NCBI GenBank assembly: GCA_039936115.1
Contig: JBDTIZ010000140.1
Coordinates: 1 to 19,392 of the forward strand
Origin: DATIJJ01 sp039936115
GTDB taxonomy: Bacteria; Pseudomonadota; Gammaproteobacteria; DSM-16500
DNA: 19,392 bases
Reading direction: 5' to 3'
Below the pieces are notes generated by a model, which saw only the letters and a list, made by a program, of their open reading frames with translations, made no database searches and was not told where the DNA came from. Shown piece after piece: positions 1-8,228 of this stretch; the first letter of the stretch is position 1, and every line of letters starts with the position of its first letter. The position numbers and the translations under genes were made by a program.

Positions 1-22
1 GAACACACAGGTTCGCCCCTAC
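1..22. repeat. Edge-truncated copy of the GTTCGCCC hairpin repeat
   Basis: The window opens inside a short palindromic repeat whose full form elsewhere here is GGGCGAAC, a six-base loop (ACATAG or ACACAG), then GTTCGCCC. Only the loop side and the right arm are present, ending in CCCCTAC as in the copy at 10789-10815. The remaining bases up to the gene end at 89 include a second short palindrome, TACCGCGGTA, near 56-65. The right arm is an exact match to the other copies; what lies to the left cannot be seen. Confidence 0.6.
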
Positions 23-88
23 AAAAAACAAAAAAGTCTGCAACACCGCCCGTCGTACCGCGGTATCCAGTCAATATGGCTTAGGTTT

Positions 89-3000
89 TTATTGCGACAC
101 CATAACTTGTTGCGGTACACCAAGCTCTGGTTTCTTATTCGACTCTACTAAATAAATATTAATATAAGTCGCAATTTCACTTTTAAACAAACTCCTACCA
201 TGCTCAGCCAAAACCGATTTTTGTATTGCCGCAAGCTCAAGTTTATCAATTGGATCATTGACCAAAGAAAAAATTGTTTGTATAGCAAATGCTACACGTT
301 TTTGATTTATTTTTTGATTCTCAAGATATCCTATCAACTTTGATATACACTCTTTAGCCAGCTTATTATTTACTTTAGCAGTTTCGTAAAGTTTTTTCAA
401 AATGGGAACACGCACTAGATTAAATAAAGGATTTAGTAATGGATCGTTTAGAACAGATTGAATCAAATTTTTTCCTTTTGTTATATCGAAATCTACCGCG
501 AATACGATCACATTATAAAGAAACTTTTTACCCTCATCTTTCTGATTTCTTAACGCATCAATAATGGTTTCTTGAGGAAATAAGACGATATATTCAAATT
601 TCTGCTCCAATGAAAGAATAGGACAGTTCCTAATAGATGTTAATAATCCTGTTGCATACCTATCTGTTTCTTTCTCTTCAGCATGTAATTGAGCGCAAGC
701 CATCGTAATAAATTGATGAACAGAGAATCTAGTATCATCGTCATCGATATTATCTTGTTGTGTTAGAGAAGCGATGATATTAGGTGCGCTGGCTTTGATA
801 AATCGACTGAAATAATCTTGAGATTTGAAATTTTCTTGTTTTTGCTCATCCTTTCGCGTCGAAACAGATGATACGGAGGGTAGAGTATCAATTGTTTCAA
901 TGAATGGTTTAAATATAGAAAATCTGTCATATGCTGTTAAAAATAAGGTTGCCATCTCTTCAGCACTCAGATTGCGGTGACTACAATGCAATAGGCACAT
1001 CACATTATCTGCAGATGTATCCGCATGTAAGCTAAGCTTTTTCAAAATACTTTCATATTCCTGCTGCGTTAGTATTGATTTTATTTGCATGAGAAAATCA
1101 GCTAATTGATCAGTACCTAGATAGCGGGCAGCGTTACTCAGCAAAGTGTTTTTATTCAGGAGAGCAAACAAGTCAACCGGATTTAATGCGCCTATTAGAC
1201 TAGTAAAACAGCGGATATTATTTTTGACGAGTAGGAGTTTAAAATCATCAGTAGATTTAAATAAAGTCTGAATCAAGTCGGGTTTATTCCAACGTATTAC
1301 CGTCAGCAACAGATTAGTAGAGTCTTTTTCTTCAGCATATTCGGCGATAACACGTAATAAATATGAGGTATTAAGCAGCGATTCTTGATTACTTTGTCCT
1401 AACAACCGAAAAACTTCAGTCAAAATTTCGATAAGCATTTTATTGTGAGGGATAGAAAATAAATCGCTGATAGTTTGTTGATGAATGAAGTGATTTGTAT
1501 TGTTGGCTTTACTATCAAGTATCGCCATAAATATTCCAACATTAAAATAAACTAATGTTGCTAAACTTCGATTATTTAAAGTTGTAAAAAATGACTTAAG
1601 AGCAGTTACCAAATTAGCTTCACCACCTAAATGCTGAATTACGTCAGGCAATGCAGCGGCGATAAAGTTTTTGGTGTAATTGTTTCCGTGAGAACTTTTT
1701 TCATCCGCAGTTGCTAACACAGACTGTGTTTCAACAATCGCAATAAAAGCTAGAAAAGAAGTCAATTTATCCGCTGCTTCCAAACAGATCTCAGCCATCA
1801 AAGCGGGGGAGATCTGAGTAGAAAGTATTGAAAGCAGTAATGTCAGTTCTTCTGGTTTTTGCTTAGCATTCAGGTCTAACGGTGGAAACTTCGCAATCAC
1901 TTTCGTGATGTAGCTTTTGAGCTCGTTAGGCGTTAGAAAATGGTTTTCATAAAGATATACAATAAATTTCAATGCTGAAAAATGATTAGGTGAAGTTAGA
2001 AAAACAGTAATTATTTCAGTAGGTGTTAAAACGCCATGACAATGTTGTAATAAACATTGCATAGCCGCTTCCGAAGTTTCGGCGTGCAGTACAATTTTAT
2101 GTAACGCACTTTTATACTGTACTGCAGATAATTTTAATTTAACGTTCTTTTCAAGAAACTCAGAAAATTCCAGCGTATTAAAATGGTAGGCCATATTTCC
2201 TAACAAATTATCATTTTCAATTAAACCTAACAAACTCTCAGAATCAAGTTCGCCCACTATGGCAGTCAGACATTTTATTTTACGTTGTTCTACCAAGAGT
2301 AGTAATGCACCAGTTGAGGAAAAAATACTACGAACCAAATCTAAGTTCGATTTACTCCAACCTATTATAATTCTTAATATTCGTAGAACTTCATTTTCGT
2401 CCATATGCTCTGCAAGTAACCGCAACAACGGCGATCTTTGAAGCAATTCTGTCTTCTGCTCACGTTCAAGTTGATTCAATATGTTATGAATGGCTGTAAT
2501 AAATAAAGGATCAGATTGTTTGCATGCATCGATAATGGCTTGTGTATGGATTAATTGTCTGGTTCTTGTATTTCTGGCACCAATGATCGCCATGATTATT
2601 TCAGTAGGAAAACTAGTTAAAATCTTTAGATTTGTTTCATTTCCATTTAAAGGAATAAGTGCATTTGCAACATACGCTACAAATTCAGATTGTCCATTAG
2701 GTAAAGTTAATATAATTTTAGGCGTTGCGTCTCTTACAAAACAATCTAGATAGCTTTGTTTGGGGTTATTTGAGAACGGCGAAGGCTGAGAAGGCAGATG
2801 AGCGAACGCAGAGACAAATTTCATCAGTGCAGCTAATTTATTAGGTGCTGACAGACAGATCGCTACTATTATGTGAGGAGATATCTTGTGAGAAAAATTG
2901 TTTATCAAAGTGTTAATATTGCTTTTAGGGATATCGTCCGTCAGCTTTATATTTTGCATCAAATTAGCAATTTCTATTGGCGTCAGCCGCGTAGAAATCT

Positions 3001-5020
3001 GATAACATAATTCTATAAAATCTTGCTGTTTAAGAAAGCGTAGAGCATGACTTATTAGTTTAGGAGTGACTATATATGCAAGTTGCTCTCTAGGTATTTG
3101 ATTTAAATACAGTCTAAAAAAATAATTTAATTTATCTTCATTTAGATAAATTTGTAGTTGAATCGTTAGACTAAAGATATCATTTGTAAAGAACGATTTT
3201 TCTATTCTTTCTCTAGTATTGTCTAGCATTGATAATGCTGCTTCTTGACTCACGGCAGGCAATGATTCTTGTAAGTCTTGAATCATTGTCTTTACATTCT
3301 CATAGACGAGTACTATGGGTCGATTCATCCTATCTTGCTGTTCTAATAAGGTAGTTATTACTTCCATCAGAAGCCAGGCATTAGCTGGCTCACCGTTGGA
3401 TGATATTACTTTAAATATTTGAGTAAAAAATGCCATGTCAGATGTAAGAAGCATTTTCAATACTGATGGCGTTAAATTTGTAAATATTGTGAGGAGCAGC
3501 ATAGAAGCTGCAATAGCAGTGGTCGGCTGAGAATTGTAAAACTCCTTTTTTAGATAAGCAGAGATCCAATCTTTCAGCAAACTGTCACTCGTCAAACTTT
3601 TTTCTTCAGGCGCTCCAGGACGACGAGTAAATTCTTTCTGAAAAGTGTCTTGCACATACTTAAAATCGGTTTCAAAAGAGCTTCTAGAATTTAAAGATTC
3701 GAAAAAATTTGCCCCTACTAGCAGTAAAATCAATTTTTGACAACGTCCATGAGCAGTTACGGGATCGTTGTTTGTAACAGCGGGAGTATTACATGCTTTC
3801 AATAAGAAGGGTAAAATATCTAGAATATTTTGCACGCTTAAATAAGTAGAAAAAGCATCACGGATAAGAACATTTGATGGATCAAGTTTATCAAACCACT
3901 TAATAAGTGCCCGGGGTGTAGTTAGCTTAATTAAATTTACAAATGTTTTTCTATGCGCCTCGAGTCTTTGCGTGGTTTCTTTAACGCGTTGTTCTACTCG
4001 CTTAGGATCGACTTTTGCTTTTTCTTCTCCATGTTGTTTCGCTTCTGGATCAAAATCTAATGGATTTACCTTATTGGGATCAGTGTTTTGAATCAGATCC
4101 TTAAGTTGTTCAAGGGCAACGATAAGCAGGTCCCGATGGGGATACTGTGGGCAGACTAAAAGATCAAATTCGTCTTCTTCAAGTGAGCTACGATCTTTGC
4201 TTAGTAATTCATCAATAAAGTCATGTTGTAAAAGAAATCCGTAAAAAAATAAATGTACTTGTAAATTAGGTGTCTTCTTGTAATGTGTATAAAAATCATT
4301 ATTAACCGTGAGATGAGACTTTTCAGCTAAAAACTGAGCAATAAATGGAAAGCTTTTTTCGTCTACTCTCCCACCACTTTTATAAAATGCGTTTTTTCCT
4401 GAATCGGCAATAAACGTTTTTTTATTCCAGGTCGAATGGTTTAGCAACTGTCCTATAGCATCAAAGTAGGAAGGATATTGTTTGCCGATTTGTTGCATGA
4501 GAGATGAAAAATCCTCTCTTTCACGCATTTCTACATATTCAAAAGCTTGTCCAGTACGCATATCAATACAGTGGCCGTGTAAGGAACCGCAAAATGTTTT
4601 TACATACAGGTTTACACGTGTTGGATCGAGAGCATCAAGTAGGTGAAATGCTGTAGTGAATTGCACAACTAGGGTTCGTAGCAAACAGGCAATGCGGACC
4701 TCACCAGTAGGATGATTTTCGAGATGAATAGGCGCATAAGATTCGTTTGGGTATGCCTTGATTTCTTTGCTGTCTAGGTTCACATCCCAAAGTATTACAG
4801 TGTTAGAATTTTTGAAATCATCACGCTGGTAATTATCAAGAATGTAGATGAGCGTGTTGATTACGATTCGCACATCGTCTTGTTCGTAATTAGTCAGAGT
4901 ATATAAATTACTAGCACCCAGTATTTTGTCCTTGATCGCTACTAAATCGGCTCTTATAGTTGGAATAGGGGGAAAGTGACTCAAATCTGCTGTATGTTTA
5001 TTGGAGCGATTGCGGCTCAT
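89..5020 (-). CDS. Giant helical protein with a 355-residue internal duplication, function unknown
   Basis: An intact frame of 1643 residues if started at the ATG at 5020. A GTG at 5035 would add five residues, but neither start has a clear ribosome binding site, so ATG is preferred. No signal peptide or membrane segment is visible. Residues 1-320 are mixed, with no family I recognise. Residues 326-358 are a highly charged Lys/Glu stretch. From about 360 to the end the sequence is almost all amphipathic helix with leucine-rich spacing, resembling a helical-repeat solenoid. Residues 713-1020 and 1070-1376 are two related copies: ISPHIIVAICL aligns with ISPALMAEICL, W888 with W1244, and LHAETS with LHADTS. 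No catalytic motif was found. Its size, lack of export signal and solenoid character would suit a scaffold or a secreted effector, but that is inference only. Transcription runs away from the small secreted gene at 5295-5684, with repeats between. Confidence 0.85.
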   Translation of the reverse strand: MSRNRSNKHTADLSHFPPIPTIRADLVAIKDKILGASNLYTLTNYEQDDVRIVINTLIYILDNYQRDDFKNSNTVILWDVNLDSKEIKAYPNESYAPIHLENHPTGEVRIACLLRTLVVQFTTAFHLLDALDPTRVNLYVKTFCGSLHGHCIDMRTGQAFEYVEMREREDFSSLMQQIGKQYPSYFDAIGQLLNHSTWNKKTFIADSGKNAFYKSGGRVDEKSFPFIAQFLAEKSHLTVNNDFYTHYKKTPNLQVHLFFYGFLLQHDFIDELLSKDRSSLEEDEFDLLVCPQYPHRDLLIVALEQLKDLIQNTDPNKVNPLDFDPEAKQHGEEKAKVDPKRVEQRVKETTQRLEAHRKTFVNLIKLTTPRALIKWFDKLDPSNVLIRDAFSTYLSVQNILDILPFLLKACNTPAVTNNDPVTAHGRCQKLILLLVGANFFESLNSRSSFETDFKYVQDTFQKEFTRRPGAPEEKSLTSDSLLKDWISAYLKKEFYNSQPTTAIAASMLLLTIFTNLTPSVLKMLLTSDMAFFTQIFKVISSNGEPANAWLLMEVITTLLEQQDRMNRPIVLVYENVKTMIQDLQESLPAVSQEAALSMLDNTRERIEKSFFTNDIFSLTIQLQIYLNEDKLNYFFRLYLNQIPREQLAYIVTPKLISHALRFLKQQDFIELCYQISTRLTPIEIANLMQNIKLTDDIPKSNINTLINNFSHKISPHIIVAICLSAPNKLAALMKFVSAFAHLPSQPSPFSNNPKQSYLDCFVRDATPKIILTLPNGQSEFVAYVANALIPLNGNETNLKILTSFPTEIIMAIIGARNTRTRQLIHTQAIIDACKQSDPLFITAIHNILNQLEREQKTELLQRSPLLRLLAEHMDENEVLRILRIIIGWSKSNLDLVRSIFSSTGALLLLVEQRKIKCLTAIVGELDSESLLGLIENDNLLGNMAYHFNTLEFSEFLEKNVKLKLSAVQYKSALHKIVLHAETSEAAMQCLLQHCHGVLTPTEIITVFLTSPNHFSALKFIVYLYENHFLTPNELKSYITKVIAKFPPLDLNAKQKPEELTLLLSILSTQISPALMAEICLEAADKLTSFLAFIAIVETQSVLATADEKSSHGNNYTKNFIAAALPDVIQHLGGEANLVTALKSFFTTLNNRSLATLVYFNVGIFMAILDSKANNTNHFIHQQTISDLFSIPHNKMLIEILTEVFRLLGQSNQESLLNTSYLLRVIAEYAEEKDSTNLLLTVIRWNKPDLIQTLFKSTDDFKLLLVKNNIRCFTSLIGALNPVDLFALLNKNTLLSNAARYLGTDQLADFLMQIKSILTQQEYESILKKLSLHADTSADNVMCLLHCSHRNLSAEEMATLFLTAYDRFSIFKPFIETIDTLPSVSSVSTRKDEQKQENFKSQDYFSRFIKASAPNIIASLTQQDNIDDDDTRFSVHQFITMACAQLHAEEKETDRYATGLLTSIRNCPILSLEQKFEYIVLFPQETIIDALRNQKDEGKKFLYNVIVFAVDFDITKGKNLIQSVLNDPLLNPLFNLVRVPILKKLYETAKVNNKLAKECISKLIGYLENQKINQKRVAFAIQTIFSLVNDPIDKLELAAIQKSVLAEHGRSLFKSEIATYINIYLVESNKKPELGVPQQVMVSQ
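893..2884 (-). other. Internal tandem duplication within the giant helical protein
   Basis: Copy one covers about 1961-2884 and copy two about 902-1813 (minus strand). Aligned landmarks keep an offset of 353-357 residues: ISPHI/ISPAL, W888/W1244, LHAETS/LHADTS and the FLTSPNHFSALKFI / FLTAYDRFSIFKPFI segments. The duplication is visible in the protein but diverged in DNA, so it is old. Confidence 0.75.
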
Positions 5021-5161
5021 TTTCTTAGTTCTCACTCGTTTTTATAGTACATATAAAATAACATATTGATCTTAAGGGATTCTTAAAGAAAAAGAGTAAC
5101 GGAAGAAATAGGTAAGTGCTTGATTTAAAAATAATATTAACTGTCAACGTCTTCGCGGGAA

Positions 5162-5271
5162 TTTGTCACGCCGCACTTGTTGCGAGGTCCGGGTTATAAC
5201 ACGTAAAAAAAGTCGTTAAAAAATTGTATTGATTGCAAGCCCAGACCCCGCAACAAGTGCGGGGTGACAAA
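5162..5271. repeat. Paired palindromic repeat (34-bp inverted arms, MITE/BIME-like)
   Basis: Arms 5162-5195 and 5238-5271 are inverted copies of each other, matching at 30 of 34 positions, with 42 bp between. Each arm is itself a hairpin; in the right arm CCCCGCA pairs with TGCGGGG around a five-base loop. A fragment of the GTTCGCC repeat (5274-5285) abuts the right arm, and a fragment reading CTTCGCGGGAAT lies just left of the left arm. The unit fills the gap between two minus-strand genes. It has no coding capacity and could act as a transcript-end structure. Confidence 0.75.
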
Positions 5272-5294
5272 TGTTCGCCTCTACAAATGCAATA

Positions 5295-5684
5295 CTATGC
5301 CGTCACCTTCTTACATTGACTACGAGCGGTCTTAGTTTTATTCAAATAGCTCCAGGTCACATCAAAACTTCCATCCTCTTTAACCGATGCGATTGCAAAA
5401 CCAGTTTGTTTAGGTTTGCCCGGTGTGCTATCAACACAAGCAGCGGCAAACATATGGTTAGATTCATCATAAATCCCCGTGCCTTTCGCAGTTTCTCCAT
5501 CGCCAAAATCCGAAGAAAATGAAAAAGTCTCACCCGTTTTTTTCACTTGTAATTTTTCTTGATACGAAGCTTTTTCAAAAGGATCATAACCTGTGCAATG
5601 ATAGTTTCCAGCAATGGATGCATAACTAATATTGACAGCAGTTGCGGCGAGAAATACGGTCAGACAGATTTTCTTTATAAACAT
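5295..5684 (-). CDS. Small secreted protein, function unknown
   Basis: A 129-residue protein with a classical signal peptide: Lys at 4-5, a hydrophobic core at about 6-20, and likely cleavage after the YAS at 21-23. The mature part is about 106 residues and carries three cysteines (C30, C83, C124). It begins with a GNYHCTGYDPF segment, followed by alternating polar and hydrophobic residues that suggest a small beta-rich fold. The ATG at 5684 follows an AGGA about nine bases upstream. The next minus-strand gene upstream (5782-6477) is also secreted and ends 97 bases away, with a hairpin repeat between them, so they may be separate units. I recognise no named family; periplasmic or extracellular location is the only firm inference. 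Confidence 0.82.
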   Translation of the reverse strand: MFIKKICLTVFLAATAVNISYASIAGNYHCTGYDPFEKASYQEKLQVKKTGETFSFSSDFGDGETAKGTGIYDESNHMFAAACVDSTPGKPKQTGFAIASVKEDGSFDVTWSYLNKTKTARSQCKKVTA

Positions 5685-5753
5685 TTTTTTACATCCTGTT
5701 AATTAAATGGAAGAGTAATCTAGCAAAAAACTATTGATTTGCATATTCATTAT

Positions 5754-5776
5754 GGGCGAACACATAGGTTCGCCCT
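5754..5776. repeat. GGGCGAAC hairpin repeat, single copy
   Basis: GGGCGAAC (5754-5761) pairs perfectly with GTTCGCCC (5768-5775) around the loop ACATAG. It lies six bases beyond the stop codon of the minus-strand secreted gene at 5782-6477, so it would form a hairpin at the 3' end of that transcript. No long U-run follows. It is the same family as the copies at 1-22, 10725-10751 and 10789-10815. Confidence 0.75.
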
Positions 5777-5781
5777 GACAG

Positions 5782-6477
5782 TTATTTAACTTTTGTCAAA
5801 TTACATTGCGGATCAGCACTTCTCTCGGCATCATTTAGCTTCGCAAGCGTGTTGATTTTGTCAAAGTCATAAATTGGATTGTTGTTTATATCATAAAGAT
5901 AGTACGAAGAATAATTACTCACTCGTTCATTACTCAGCGCAAGACGTCCCGTTGTAGCGTCTTTCACAAGAAACATAACATCGTCTTTCGCAAATCCGTC
6001 AGAAAAATATCTATCCACATGAGTAAATGTTTTTGCATTGGTGTCGTGATATGGAATCGTGAAGCTCACTAAATCAGAATTGCGACAATTCATTAGTGAA
6101 TTTTGTTCACGGTGCCAATTACCGCTAAGCGGACTTGCACTTGGGAGATGGCCTTTTTCATAATAGTCATAAGTTCCCATATACTTACTTTTAAGTGTTG
6201 CAGAATACAACGATGCTTGATAAGTCACAGCATCGCCATCGACGCAACTTAGTGTGGTCGGAGATGTCGCAACACACATATCCGATTTACCATGATCGCC
6301 ACCGGGTGTGACATACACTATCGTATGATCATAGACTTGCCCATTGAAAGAAAATGGCTTATGGACGGTTGTGCTTAATGTATTGCTGTCTAAAAACCAG
6401 GTATGATTATCAAAAATTGAATTTTCTGCATAAATACAACCAGGTATAGCCAAAAGTAAAAGAAATAGCCTTTTCAT
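5782..6477 (-). CDS. Secreted protein of unknown function with four mature cysteines
   Basis: A 231-residue protein starting at an ATG preceded by a near-consensus ribosome binding site (GAGGAG, 6483-6488, five-base spacing). The N-terminus (Lys2-Arg3, then a Leu-rich core) is an export signal. Cleavage after IYA at 15-17 is most likely. Cys14 in AIPGC could instead be a lipid-attachment site, although Pro at -2 is a poor fit. The mature chain has C68, C78, C131 and C225, enough for two disulfides, and is rich in Tyr, Asp and Asn, typical of an extracytoplasmic beta-rich protein. No family is recognised. It is transcribed divergently from the LRR gene at 6609, with a compact 131-bp gap holding candidate back-to-back promoters. 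Confidence 0.82.
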   Translation of the reverse strand: MKRLFLLLLAIPGCIYAENSIFDNHTWFLDSNTLSTTVHKPFSFNGQVYDHTIVYVTPGGDHGKSDMCVATSPTTLSCVDGDAVTYQASLYSATLKSKYMGTYDYYEKGHLPSASPLSGNWHREQNSLMNCRNSDLVSFTIPYHDTNAKTFTHVDRYFSDGFAKDDVMFLVKDATTGRLALSNERVSNYSSYYLYDINNNPIYDFDKINTLAKLNDAERSADPQCNLTKVK

Positions 6478-6518
6478 CGTCGCTCCTCATTATTGTAAAA
6501 CGTATGACAGGATAAAAT

Positions 6519-6569
6519 ATATTACAAAGAAATACTAGTTTTGCAACGCAGAAGCAAGATGTGTAGTAT
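6519..6569. promoter_or_regulatory. Candidate back-to-back promoters sharing one TTGCAA -35
   Basis: The hexamer TTGCAA at 6541-6546 is its own reverse complement. To the right, 17 bases on, is TAGTAT (6564-6569), giving a plus-strand promoter for the LRR gene. To the left, 16 bases on, is TAATAT read on the minus strand (6519-6524), giving a promoter for the secreted gene at 5782-6477. Both -10 boxes are partial matches. The assignment comes from sequence alone, and use of both would make initiation mutually exclusive. Confidence 0.4.
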
Positions 6570-6608
6570 GGCGATTCTTTCGTTAATTTATTAAAGGATT
6601 TAATATCT

Positions 6609-7784
6609 ATGCTGAAAAAAATAGTAGCTAGCTCTTTTCTGTTAGCCTCAAGTTTGTTGTCTACTTTAAGTCTTGCCGCAACCAACCAATGTATTGCGAA
6701 TCTTGATGAACATGTATGGGGGAATATGGTGGAGCTTTTCGATTGTAACCTTCAGGATGCAGACATCCCTCAGTTAGTCACCTTTTTAAATGAACATCCT
6801 GAAATTGAAATGGTATTTGCTCCTTACAATCATATTGCAGAAGGCGCTATACCTTTGGCACATGTTGCTACTCTTAAAGTACTTTATTTAGCAGGAAATC
6901 AAATAAACGATGCGGGAGCAAAAGCATTAGCAATGGCGCCTAATTTAACGCTACTTGAAGTTTCATCTAACCGTATTCACGACAAAGGTGCTGAAGCACT
7001 AGCAAAAAGTTCAAGTCTACAAGGGCTTGGCATAGCAAATAATCCGATAACAAATGAAGGCGCGTTTGCAATAGCTAACATGCCACTTGATGTTCTATAT
7101 TTTTCAGCGAATTCGCTGAGTTATGAAACCATGGTCGCATTGGCTACTAATTCGCATTTGCAATACGTTGGCATCATCAATACTCAACTACGAAATAAAG
7201 ATATTCGTACACTAACGCAAAGTACTCATCTATACGGGCTCATATTCGACCATGTAGATTTTACAAATGCAGGAATTAAGGCATTGACTGAAGATGATAA
7301 TATTTCTATTTTGAGTATTAACGGTACTAGACTTTCGGCTTCACAAATAACGATGCTCATGCAAAATAAAAATCTAAAGGGTTTGCAACTTGTTGATGAT
7401 AATCTTCATGATGAAGTGTTTGGCAATTTTGCAACGATGGAATTAGCAATGCTTGATCTTAGTGATAATAACTTGACGAATAAAACAGCCGTAAGCATAG
7501 CTAGTAATACTCAACTTCAAGCACTTATATTAGAAAAAAATCAAATTGGTGATGATGGTGCAATAGCACTTGCTGCAAACACTACACTGCAATATTTGAA
7601 TGTGGTGGAAAATCCAATCGGTACGGCAGGCTATGATGCATTGGCGAAAAGTACGATACCTAATATAGATACTAGTCTACCTTATAGTGATGACCTAGCG
7701 GCACATAAACGAGTCCTGCAAAATCATTGCTTTGAAAAAGGTTCAGTGTTTTGTCAAAAATTATTGGGTTATGTGAAAAAATAA
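6609..7784 (+). CDS. Secreted leucine-rich-repeat protein, 12 ribonuclease-inhibitor-type repeats
   Basis: A 391-residue protein. Residues 1-24 are a signal peptide (KK, hydrophobic core, cleavage near LAA). Twelve LRRs of 23-24 residues begin at about residues 66, 89, 113, 137, 160, 184, 208, 232, 256, 279, 303 and 327, following the pattern LxxLxLxxNxIxDxGAxALA, the ribonuclease-inhibitor/RI-like class. The central repeats (160-280) have lost much of the consensus while keeping the spacing. Cys pairs flank the array (C28/C46 and C374/C382) and probably cap it by disulfides. LRRs are protein-binding solenoids with no catalytic function; the export signal points to the periplasm or outside the cell. 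An AAAGGA at 6593-6598 precedes the ATG. Bacterial exported RI-type LRR proteins are often linked to host interaction, but nothing here proves that. Confidence 0.9.
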   Translation: MLKKIVASSFLLASSLLSTLSLAATNQCIANLDEHVWGNMVELFDCNLQDADIPQLVTFLNEHPEIEMVFAPYNHIAEGAIPLAHVATLKVLYLAGNQINDAGAKALAMAPNLTLLEVSSNRIHDKGAEALAKSSSLQGLGIANNPITNEGAFAIANMPLDVLYFSANSLSYETMVALATNSHLQYVGIINTQLRNKDIRTLTQSTHLYGLIFDHVDFTNAGIKALTEDDNISILSINGTRLSASQITMLMQNKNLKGLQLVDDNLHDEVFGNFATMELAMLDLSDNNLTNKTAVSIASNTQLQALILEKNQIGDDGAIALAANTTLQYLNVVENPIGTAGYDALAKSTIPNIDTSLPYSDDLAAHKRVLQNHCFEKGSVFCQKLLGYVKK

Positions 7785-7833
7785 TCCGTCGCTCTGCGGC
7801 TTGTCCGTATAAGTTTTAATCTAAGGAAAAAAT

Positions 7834-7879
7834 GTCACTCCTTGTCATTCCCGCCTTCACGGGAATGACAAGAGGTGAC
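7834..7879. repeat. 46-bp near-perfect inverted repeat (GTCATTCCCG type)
   Basis: Arms 7834-7853 and 7860-7879 are reverse complements except for two swapped positions, enclosing a six-base loop. The core is GTCATTCCCG facing CGGGAATGAC. It lies between the LRR gene stop (7784) and the start of the membrane protein gene (7899), so it is either a 3' hairpin of the first or a leader hairpin of the second. No U-run follows on the plus strand, arguing against a classical terminator. Confidence 0.75.
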
Positions 7880-7898
7880 AACATACAATAAGGATTTT

Positions 7899-8228
7899 AT
7901 GCGAAAACTAACTATTTTTTTAAATATAATTTTCATTTTAATCGGACTTGTTTCTATTTTATTAGCGCTTACTTCGCCAATGATTTTTGATGCGCCAGGT
8001 TCTGAGCATAATCGAATTTTAATTGTGACTCTTATATCAGCCCTCTTGTTGCCTATTGCTTGTTTTGGTTCAATTGCTTATTCAATAACAATGCTTGTTA
8101 AACGAAAAAATAGCAAAAAAGCGCTGCTAGTTTTCATTATTCCATGCGTTGTCGGCGCTATTTTTATTGGAAGTATGATCGCAATTGATGTCTTTTGTTC
8201 AGGACAATTTTCCTGTGGCTATTCTTAG
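7899..8228 (+). CDS. Small membrane protein, three predicted helices
   Basis: A 109-residue protein that is nearly all hydrophobic, with helices at about residues 4-25, 39-66 and 73-98, and basic residues (KRKNSKK) in the loop before the third helix, placing that loop in the cytosol. The start is the ATG at 7899, with AAGGA at 7890-7894. A longer reading from GTG at 7875 would begin inside the palindromic repeat and has no binding site. The C-terminal tail after the third helix holds two cysteines (CSGQFSCGYS) and would face the periplasm. The last four bases overlap the end of the convergent gene 8225-8578. No family is recognised. Confidence 0.75.
   Translation: MRKLTIFLNIIFILIGLVSILLALTSPMIFDAPGSEHNRILIVTLISALLLPIACFGSIAYSITMLVKRKNSKKALLVFIIPCVVGAIFIGSMIAIDVFCSGQFSCGYS

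Noticed and set aside
2259..2753. Two plus-strand open frames of 60 and 87 codons
   Set aside because: Antisense to the 1643-residue protein, with no ribosome sites or recognisable features.
5271..5522. Plus-strand open frame of 83 codons
   Set aside because: Antisense to the secreted protein gene at 5295-5684, and it starts within repeat sequence.
6478..6685. Extending the minus-strand secreted gene upstream through an open frame reaching 6685
   Set aside because: It is in a different frame, overlaps the start of the LRR gene antisense, and the secreted gene has its own strong ribosome site at 6483-6488.
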